Origin: Ficedula albicollis
Lineage: Eukaryota > Chordata > Aves > Passeriformes > Muscicapidae
Assembly: GCF_000247815.1 (NCBI RefSeq)
Contig: NC_021676.1
Location: forward strand, 310,001-374,000
Direction: 5' to 3'
DNA: 64,000 nt
Every line of letters begins with the position of its first letter. Within the stretch, counting starts at the first letter, position 1. The notes beneath the pieces were generated by a model. The model made no database searches. It was not told where the DNA came from and worked only from the letters and a program-made list of their open reading frames with translations. Of this stretch, positions 54,029 to 64,000 are shown in pieces. The position numbers were made by a program, and so were the translations under genes.

Positions 54029-55765
54029 GAGCCTGGCTTTGCTGTGGAGCCCGGGAAGAGGTTGGGCTGGCAGAGCTGCTCCCAGGCTGTGCCCTCCCCA
54101 CCCTGGATGGGCTCTGCAGGAGCTGAGCCTAAACACCTCTTCTGCTACCTGTGCCATCCCAAATCCTCCACCTCTAACCCTGATCTTCCCCTGCACTATT
54201 GGAATTCAGCCTTTGAAAAACTTCATTCTTTTCGTCACACATGCACAAAAATATCGGTGAAAGTTCCACCATTGCCAAGGCTTTGGTGCTTCCAGTCTGC
54301 TGCCTGGGGTTTTACAGGGATCAAGGAAGATACCCAATTACTGGTTAATTTTCTCCTTAGCTGTTCAAAGATGAATCCTCTTGCAGTACGTCAGCATAAT
54401 TTTAAAAATATTTTTCTTCATTATTAATTATTCTAAAGTTCTGTTTGCTTATGAAGCTGTTGCTGCCCTTTTGAACCCAATTATTTATAAGTACCATGTT
54501 TAGCACGTGTTCTTGAGGGAACCCAGCCCTCTAAGTCACACACTGACTGGTGTTTTGGTGTTGGTCCATTGCCCAGTGTCACTGCCTGTGAAATTCCCTA
54601 AAAACTTTCAGTGAATTTCCTGAACATGCCCACAGTGAGCTGGAAAGCAGTGTTGTGCCAGAGATGGATTTACCAGGATGGATGGATTTGCCCTCCTCCC
54701 TTTGGCAGCAGGGAATCAGAACTTTGACCTGTGACTGTGAAAGAAAGAAACATCACTGCTGAGCTTGGAAAAAAGGGAAATCTCAGTGCCAATCTTCACA
54801 GCACTGGATGGTTTCTGTGCCCAGAGCCCAGCAGCAGTGCAGAGTGCAGTGCCAGCCTGCAGAGAGTTCTGTCAGCACAGCAGTCCCTTGAAGTCCTTCT
54901 GGGGCTCCATCTGAAGGAAGGACAGCACTGCTGCCTTTGCTCATACAAGAGATTCCCTTTGAGGGTCTCGGGGAAAGTGGGGACCAGCAGCTCTCCCTGA
55001 ACCTCTGCCCTTCACGTGGCCCTTTTGAGGCTCCTGGTTCCAAGTCAGCACCTGCAGCTCAGGTGGGAAGTCTGTTCCCTGCCTAGTTCTGAGCTCTGGG
55101 TGTTTCCCTGCCCAGACTCCAGTGTCTCTGTACCTTGCCCTGCCTCGGGGGCTCTGGGGGCTGCAGAGGCCATGCCTGACCTTGGTGAGTTTAACAAAGC
55201 CAGACCTGTGTGTCTGTGACCCTGCTTCCACAGGGCCCTTCTGAGCCCTGCCATCCCAGTTCTGACAATGTCCTCACTAATCAGATTAACCCCAAATCTC
55301 CAGCTTATTCTTCTCCTCATAGGTAAAGAATACCATTTTTCCTGAGAGAGATTATTTTCCAACACCCATTTTTGGGCATGAGTGGAATAACTAAAAACAG
55401 TTATAGTTTCATCAGAGTCATCTATTAAGTTGGAAATCGTTAGATAGCAGTATTGTTTGATTGAAGGGCAGGATATGCTGCTAGGTTCTGGGTTTTTTCG
55501 CTAAAGAAGTAAAATCTTGTCAGATTTCAGCCTGGATCCTTATTTATCCAGATGGAAATCTCAGTCTTATGCTGCCAAAGATTTTGCAGGCTTTTCCTAC
55601 AAGCGTATTAAAAGCCTTGTGTTGCCATATTTCATTTGGCAATAATTATGTCCTTTGCCTCTCTTCTGGATAATATTTAGCTTTATCATCATTATTATTA
55701 CTTGCTGCTGTTCTGCTGGGAGCACTAGTTTGCATTTAATTACAGATCAGTAGCAAATAGCCTGT
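54029..55765. other. Single-copy non-coding stretch
   Basis: About 1.7 kb of unique-looking DNA. The AT-rich part near 55620-55760 (with AATAATTATG and TTTGCATTTAATTACAG) could be regulatory, but there is no firm evidence. Frames are short and unrecognised. Confidence 0.4.
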
Positions 55766-55838
55766 ATGGCCCTCGTTCAGCAAACACTTGTAGCAGGTGT
55801 GTAATTTAGAGCAAGTGAATTTAGAGCCCATTGAAGGT
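55766..55838. repeat. Ancient sauropsid-type repeat relic
   Basis: TGGCCCTCGTTCAGCAAACA, CTTGTAGCAGGTGTGTAATTT, then GAGCCCATTGAAGG follow the order of a repeat common in reptile and bird genomes (GGCCCTGATTCAGCAAAGCA, CTTAAGCACGTGCTTAA, GTCCCATTGAAGTCAATGG). Diverged; family not assigned. Confidence 0.55.
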
Positions 55839-55883
55839 GTGTGTAGCTGATACCCTCAGATCTGTTCTGTGCCTGGCAAGCAG

Positions 55884-55924
<41 letters not shown>
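55884..55924. repeat. GATT tetranucleotide microsatellite
   Basis: About ten perfect units of TGAT. Its INQS peptide repeat on the minus strand is translated microsatellite. Confidence 0.95.
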
Positions 55925-56883
55925 TCATGAACCCTGGATCTGCTGGGTCTCTGTGCAGGTGGGGGCTGCTCAGCTCCATCCTCTCCTCGGTGTGAGGTGC
56001 AAATTGCCACGTGTGTCATCTCTTAAAGTTCTGAAACTGCACCTGGCTGCCCATTAGCATCAGCCAGAGCTCCAGGCTTTTGGACTTCCTAGAAAGCACA
56101 GCAGCTTTTTGTCAGCTGAGAACAAAGCAGACCCCTCTATCCTGCATGCTTCCTCGGCTCAGTGTAAATTCTAGCAAGGTTCTCTGTACTGGGCGTAAAA
56201 CTTGGCTAAATGACCTACCAGGCAGCAGGATGTGCCAGACACACTCACAATATTGGATAATTTAATCGGCTAGTTGGAAATGCATGATAAAATACAGGGT
56301 GTTTGAGTTATTACTTAGCTGCCTATGTAATTACTTCTGTTTAATATTTAATTGTGTTGATCTTTCTGTCTTGTCTTTGTTCCACACAGAAAATAGATCC
56401 CCCTTTTTGTCTATTCACAGGCACTGGGCTGCTGGGTGGAGGGCTTTGCAGCTAATCTTCCTGATTGTTCAAATGTCACCGTAAAATATTGAGCATCTTG
56501 ATAACTCCAAAGCTATCAAAACAGATTGGATGGTAACAATTAAAATTATGCTAACATCACTAAAACAGATATAACGGAGTGATGCTTGTTAAGCACTTAA
56601 TGATCCCTTTCTCCAAGGAATTCCATTTCAATTTCTTTATGCTGCCTGATTGCTTTGCTGCATCCTGCAGATTCTGTGCACTGCTGTCTGTGTAATACAT
56701 ATTCAAACCCTTCTCTGGCTCTCATCGTGCCAATCAAGGATGCAAATGCAGTCTCTGTGCCTGTGTGATCAGAATTTCGTGCTTGTTTGCAAGCCTGTAA
56801 ATAATGGAGTGAATAAGGATCTGATGTGTAACAGTATAAAAGTAATCAGACCTGGTATCTGGCTTCCAGTAAACATCACTGTG
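55925..56883. other. AT-rich non-coding stretch, possibly conserved
   Basis: Between about 56280 and 56640 the sequence is rich in TAAT/ATTA-type homeodomain-like motifs without being a simple repeat, a texture often seen in developmental enhancers. This is an impression, not a test. No gene is recognised. Confidence 0.3.
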
Positions 56884-56953
56884 GCCCTGGTCCAACCTCT
56901 GCTGTAATCAATGGCAGCCTTTTACTCACTTCAATGGGACTTGAATTAGGCCT
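56884..56953. repeat. Ancient sauropsid-type repeat relic
   Basis: On the minus strand: GGCCTAATTCAAGTCCCATT, GAAGTGAGTAAAAGGCTGCC, ATTGATTACAGCAGAGG. These follow the old repeat layout GGCCTGATCCAAAGCCCATT, GAAGTCAATGGAAAGACTCC, ATTGACTTCAATGGG. Confidence 0.55.
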
Positions 56954-57670
56954 TGTCTGAGGCTTGAAAACTCAGCTGCAGCTCTTGGGGCTGATGCTGG
57001 GCCAGTGGAACCTGGCTTTGTGCTCCTGGAAACCAGAGAGCTGATGTGCCTGGCCCTGCCCAGGACGGAGCTGCTGCCACCCTCAGCCACCCCAGCTCTG
57101 TGTGCAGGGAGCTCTGGGCTCTCCCCACTCAGCTGTTCACCCACGAGCTGCCCTGCTCTCTCAACAGGGCTGGAAATGTGTCATTCTCTTTAGAGAAACG
57201 TTTTACTTGAAAGGCATTCTAATAATCATTGTTTTGAACTTCAGTTTTTTGATATTTTTATCGTTTGTAAATGAACAATATCTATTCATTTTGCTTTACT
57301 TTGGCTGCAAGGGAAAACCAAGCCTAATTAGCAAAACAAAAAATAAACTAAGTTGATCAGAAAAGCAGTTCTTGCAAATTTGCAGACTTTTCCCTGCAAA
57401 TGCTGACATGAAAAATGAGAAAGGTTTTATGAAGTGTCCTTGCTTTGGAGTTTTGTGGGGATGAATGGGCAGAGAAGACAGTAAGTGTGTGGATGAAAGG
57501 CTTTGAGAATGTAACTCTGTGGATCATCTCTACTATGAACAACTAAAGCTGTGATACCCTTCCCCTTCTCCAGCACTACAGTGAGTATAAAAGACTTTGT
57601 AAAATTCTTTGAGCTGATTCTTATTCTGGCCTCTCTGCTTTGAAAGGGTATGGAGAATACATCCTTTGGG
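56954..57670. other. Single-copy non-coding spacer
   Basis: GC-rich to about 57170, then AT-rich. Nothing recognised. Confidence 0.35.
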
Positions 57671-58095
57671 AAGTCCTCTGGCCAGCTGAGCTCTCCAAGG
57701 AAATCCTGGAAACATTCTAGACTCTCGTTCTGGAGCAGGAAAGCCTGGCCAGTGTGTGATGGCAACTGCACCTGCCCCAAATTCAGGAGAGGAGGGGAGT
57801 GTGTGCCTGCCCCAAATTCAGGAGAGGAGGGGAATGTGTGCCTGCCCCAAATTCAGGAGGTGAAGGTGTGCCTGCCCCAAATTCAGGAGGAAAGTCCTCT
57901 GGCCAGCTGAGCTCTCCAAGGAAATCCTGGAAACATTCTAGACTCTCGTTCTGGAGCAGGAAAGCCTGGCCAGTGTGTGACGGCAACTGCACCTGCCCCA
58001 AATTCAGGAGAGGAGGGGAGTGTGTGCCTGCCCCAAATTCAGGAGAGGAGGGGAATGTGTGCCTGCCCCAAATTCAGGAGGGGAATGTGTGCCTG
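57671..58095. repeat. 221-bp tandem duplication with an internal short array
   Basis: The segment starting AAGTCCTCTGGCCAGCTGAG at 57671 recurs at 57892 with one or two substitutions (GTGTGATGG versus GTGTGACGG). Within each copy, units of about 25-37 bp built on TGTGCCTGCCCCAAATTCAG are repeated several times, so a short array was nested in or expanded with the duplication. Confidence 0.92.
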
Positions 58096-59789
58096 CCCCG
58101 GGCTGTGAGAGGCTCTGGGCTCAGTCCCAGCAGGGACAGTCACAGTGCTGGCTCTCCAGCAGGGTCAGCCTGGTCTGTGCCAGCTGGAGATCTGGCTCTG
58201 CACATCCTGCTGTGTGCACAGGCACCACTGGCACCTTTTCAGACCCAAGCTGGAAAACAGGAGGTTCTGCTAGTCTTTACAGAGTTTCACTTCTCTTTTG
58301 TTTTATAAAATCTTGTCTTTGGAGATGAGTTCTATAATAACCCCCTTTTAAAAATGGTGTTTACTACTTTGCTGTTCTCCATTTTGGAGGTGTTTTATTT
58401 ACAGTAAATTAAAGCAAGAAGGTAAAGTGGTTTTTGTTTTCCTATTTTCCTGTCTTCTGTATTGATAGGCTTCAACATCTGTCCTCCATCCCCCTCCTGT
58501 GTTCCTGCAACATCAAACCATGTGGGAATAAGTCAGGGCTCATCTTTCTGCCATGTTATGCTCTTCTTGATCATTTGACTGAAAAGTATTTGTTTGTAGG
58601 TGAAAACCACCACTGCTTTTTCTTTATTCTGTAATAACTTTGGAGTTGCACCTTTTCTTTTATGTTTAAGAGTTCCAGTTCAGGGTGATATTTAAGAAAA
58701 AAATCCGAGCTCAGCCAAAACACAGAAGAATTGAGGAGGCCCAGTCATCAGAGGGGAGGAACATAGCCTGACAAGTCCACAGAGTAAGGGAGGTTGTAGA
58801 GATGTGTCACTTCATTGGAATTAAACATCTGTGCATTCTCACCCACTTGTGTTCTGCTGCTTGGCTGGTGAGTAGAAGGATTTCCTCAGTGATGTTGTTT
58901 ACTTCTTGTTCATTCATATTTGAGCTTGCAAATTGTTTGAAAGCAATTTAACTTTTCACATAGAAACTTCACACAGGTGAAGGCTTTTCTGTGCTAGGGA
59001 AAATGTGAAAGAATTGACATTGCAATGCTGCTTTAAAGTCCTAGAGTGTGGAAGCCTCCAGAAGTGCCATTGCCAGTGTGTGCAGCACTTCTTCCACCTG
59101 TTTACCTTCTCCATTTCCACACTGGCTTTTTCCCAGCCAGGTATTCTGTGGCCTCACATGTATTTCCTGAAGGGCTCATTCTCTCATCGGTGCCAGTGTC
59201 TGCTGTGTTTGAGCTGCAGGTGTTTGCTGGTGCCCCAGGGATGTCCCCTGCCACGTCGCTGTCATGTGTCCCCTGCCATGCCCCTTTTCTGTCCCTTTTA
59301 TGCCCCTTTTCTGCCCCTGTGCAATTAGCAGCGAGGGCAGGCAGGGCTGGGGCTGCTGAGCTGAGCTGGGACCAGCAGGTTCAGGGGTGAGGGCTTGGGC
59401 ACAGCACAGCCTGCCAGAATTCAAATATCACATGGACAAACATGCCATGATTAAGTCCTGCAAGCCTGGGAGAAGCTGGTTTTTCACAGCCACTCCTGGT
59501 GTGCTGAGATTAAATGTCCTGTCACATGGGGCTGTGTACACTCGCAGGCAGGAGCTGACCTCTCCAGTGGCTGTAATTAGAAACAATTTCCAGATTTATG
59601 TGATGAGTTTTATTTCGCTGGGCACATACAGTCCACCCAGAGAAAAAGTTTCTTCTCACAATTTGAACTTGTTCTCTCAAATGCAACTACAGCTGTCTCC
59701 AGAATACCCTGTGCTGTCTGTGAGAGCTGTGAGACAACTGAAAGCTTATAAATTCACCTTTCTGCAGTTATGAAATGTGCTTGGCTCGT
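58096..59789. other. Single-copy non-coding stretch
   Basis: About 1.7 kb of mixed DNA. A donor-like GCTG/GTGAGTAG occurs at about 58868 without a convincing exon. Frames of up to about 128 codons are unrecognised. Confidence 0.4.
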
Positions 59790-60060
59790 TCCAGCCTGTT
59801 GCTGTGGAGATAGGTACAATATAGGAGCCTGGCACTATGACAGGCAATTAAAATACCAAGATGTTTAGCCATGTATGAGTATTTTCACACAGTGAGACCC
59901 TGAGCTTAGCCTGCTGCTGCCATTGTCAGTTATTGAATCAATTGCATGAGATGAGGTTGACAGGTGTAATTATATATTTCTATGGTGATTATGTATGGCC
60001 TGTCATAGAGACCAACATGCCTGTAACTGTGCTCTCATTTAATAGTAATTTATTGGGTGA
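59790..60060. promoter_or_regulatory. Enhancer-like motif cluster
   Basis: Non-repetitive sequence holding three TALE/MEIS-type TGACAG motifs (59838-59843, 59958-59963, and on the minus strand 60000-60005), a SOX-type CCATTGT (59920-59926), a T-box-like AGGTGT (59962-59967) and homeodomain GTAATTA (59966-59972) and CAATTA sites. The density suggests a conserved developmental enhancer, but conservation cannot be tested here. Confidence 0.3.
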
Positions 60061-62461
60061 AGTATTGGAGTTGGCACACCGTTTACAAGGGAAGGAAATG
60101 TAAAACAAAACAGAAGTCCAGTTTGAAATATAATTGATTCATTAAACCATTTACCAATGCTTCATTTTAGTGCATGGAAATATATCTTTCTGTATTTCCT
60201 ACAGGTGTCTCAGTTATTTATTCTTGCATCTTGATTTTAACAAAAGAAGAAAACTCATGCCGTGAGCTCATGAGAAGCTGCAGGTCTTTAGCTGCCTCAT
60301 CCTGGGAGAAGTTATGGGACCATTTTAAAATATTTGAATTGTTAACTTGTTAAAAGAGCTCAAATCTTTCAAAATAGCCTCCTTTCTGTACAAACACATC
60401 TGTACAATCTTCTTTGTAGCAGCTGTTCTTCAAAATGTGTTAAAATTGATACAAATATTTTTGGAATTCATTGAAGTGAACTTGGGCTGTTGCTGGAATT
60501 CCTCATTCACTTTCCCAGATAAAAATTTCCTAATCTGTGGCTTTGTTGCCCTCCTGGGTGGCCCTAAACCCCATCAAGCAGTGAGAGGAGGGCAGGAGAT
60601 GGAGCACACAGCCCTTGCTGCCAGCACAGCAGCTCAGGGGCAGCAGTGGCTTTACCCAGGAGAGGATGTGGGCAAAGGGGACAATTTGCTTTTCCCATGG
60701 GCATTTTCTATTTTCATACACTATTTATTTCTGACTTTAGAGTCATCCTGTGCTTTTTATTCCAGCCTTGACCAGTGGCTCGAGCTGCTCCCATGACTCA
60801 CATTGCTGAAGTTCTAATGTGATGCAGCAATAAACTGGATCTTTCTTTTCTTAAAAGTACTTTTTAATTCTCTAAACTTTTGAATACCACTTCTCATTTG
60901 CACGCTGGATTTGAGGCTAGAAAGCAAGTTTGTTTATTTAATATTTGCTTTGATTTTGTGATTAGTCTTTGCTCTTAATTATTTTTACCATTTCCACATG
61001 AGTGATCAGGAAATGAGCAGCTGTCTCACACTTTCAGCAAGTTAAAAGCAGCCTAACTATGGTATTTCCTTATTGACTTTTTACTTGCCCCTGTGCAGAA
61101 TGTTTTAAGATGTTGCTGCTCTTGAGTCTCCCGCCTCACAGCTTGAGTAATGCCACAGCTTTAAAAAGGCTTCCCTTCTGACTTGCCAGGGTGATGAAGA
61201 CAAGTAAAGTCATCCAGCATAAAAGGTCTACACGACCAAAACATGAATGGAAGGTGGGGGTCGAGTTTCAGTCCAAACAAGGAGAATATTAGAAGCAGTT
61301 TTGGAGACTGAGGACAGAGTCCTGTGGCACACATCTGCAAGGAGAAATAACACCATCCTGGGATCCTGTGTGATGTTTACACACTGAGAGCAGATCCTCT
61401 CAAAAAAGTAAAAATAAATGGCTTGCTGCCCCTCTTTCCTCTGATGTTTTCCTTTTATCTTTTCATTCCTTTTCAAATTGGTAATGATTGTAAATGATTG
61501 TAAATCTCCTTGCCACAGAAAGTGTTTTCCAAGAGCAGTTATTTGATTCTCGTAACCTTATTTGTTAAATTCAGTAAGTGCCCAACCTATGCTCTAAATG
61601 CCTTTAAAAACACACCAGTAACAGGTTTTGATTGCTTTTTGATTGAATTGCAGATAATGATATTTGTCTCATCAGTGAGTTGAGGTAATCAGCCTTCCCA
61701 GAGAGGCAGTGCAGGCAGTGAGCTCTGTCTGCCCCTCTCCTTGCAGACAGGAGATGAAGATGAGCACAGGGTGGTTTTCTCTGTGCTCCTCTTGGCTTTT
61801 GGGCCTTTCAGGGATTCACTGTGATTTGACTGATAGCAGTGACAGAGATTTATTTGTACAAATAATAAGTGTTGTAGGGCTGGACCATAAACTGCTGGGG
61901 CTGGTGTGATTGGGAGTGCTGAGCAAAGGAAAATGGTGTGCAGGTCTTTTCATTTCATGTGCTTTCTGTGCGCGTTTTTCAGTGTGAGTCCTGGTTTCTC
62001 TGAAGTGGAATTTAAGGGTTAGTGTTTGGGCACTGCAAAGCTGGATTGGAGTCATCACTGGCTGCAACCTGGCTGATTTTGCAGCATCTGTATTTGCACC
62101 TCGTTTTTGGTGGTTTGAAGGGAGATCAGCAAAGAACTGAGTGGAGCTGTGATCCTCCTGTCAGGGCTAGGAAAATGCCCAAGAAATATCCTGCACCTTT
62201 TGCTTAGCCAGCAGTGGAGTGATGCAGCAAGAGGGAAGACCCAGAAATGCCCCTGGTTTACAGGAGCGAGTTTGAAAAGCTCCTGGTGCTGCTCTGGGGC
62301 TCAAGGCAGCATTTCCTGGCTGGGTGACACAGAGTTCTGCAGAGCCTGGATCTGTCACCCCGTGCTGGAGGCCAGAGGGAACCTGGCCCAGGCAGAGCTG
62401 GTTCCCCAGAGATGATGATTGCTGCTGTTCTCACACCAGCAGGAAAACCAGCCATGCTCTG
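60061..62461. other. Single-copy non-coding stretch
   Basis: About 2.4 kb, AT-rich with GC-rich parts at 60545-60680 and 62210-62450. Short unrecognised frames only; no RNA gene or repeat family is seen. Confidence 0.4.

Positions 62462-64000
<1,539 letters not shown>

Overview
This window looks like non-coding nuclear DNA from a bird, most likely a songbird. Pointers are the absence of any recognisable mammalian SINE or LINE, several very old relic repeats of a kind known from bird, turtle and crocodilian genomes (near-palindromic cores such as CCCATTGAAGTCAATGG), a few MIR-like SINE relics, and many GC-rich minisatellites in otherwise moderately AT-rich sequence. These pointers are inferences from composition and remembered repeat families; nothing was searched. 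I recognise no protein-coding gene, rRNA, tRNA, CRISPR array or prokaryotic feature. The long open frames present are chance frames, tandem-repeat frames, or polyproline/polyglycine frames through C homopolymers.

Tandem repeats dominate the layout. From left to right: a G-rich ~12-bp array (1019-1640), an AAAAT microsatellite (3821-3934), a 53-bp array of about 31 units (8514-10175), a TGTCCCC-rich array (13776-13980), a 31-bp array of about 37 units (15450-16630), a 23-bp array (20345-20722), a 58-bp array of about 57 units (21148-24453), a CCCTGT-based array with a 203-bp higher-order period (36430-37035), a 21-bp array (45771-45940), a second, unrelated 23-bp array (53800-54028), a GATT microsatellite (55884-55924) and a 16-bp array (62462-62542). 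Separately, seven isolated segments are duplicated in tandem (periods about 60, 65, 80, 123, 192, 221 and 355 bp).

Eight pure C runs (44 bp to 1861 bp, about 5.4 kb in total, one running off the right edge) interrupt the window. All are C on the plus strand, none has an interruption, and nearly all sit where assembly is hard: inside minisatellites or T runs. I read them as unresolved or filled sequence, not biology, and every frame through them should be ignored.

Between the repeats lies single-copy DNA, probably intronic or intergenic. The most interesting pieces are a duplicated exon-like or conserved-element-like segment at 18241-18586, a phase-compatible pair of exon-like segments at 28446-28521 and 29389-29546, two RFX X-box motifs (42442-42455 and 44224-44237, the latter in a 20-bp palindrome), an AP-1/NF-E2-like palindrome (11160-11177), an octamer palindrome carried in two copies by the 355-bp duplication, and an enhancer-like stretch at 59790-60060. 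No genes can be shown to work together here, and I find no convincing new biological system; the best leads concern repeat structure and regulatory motifs.
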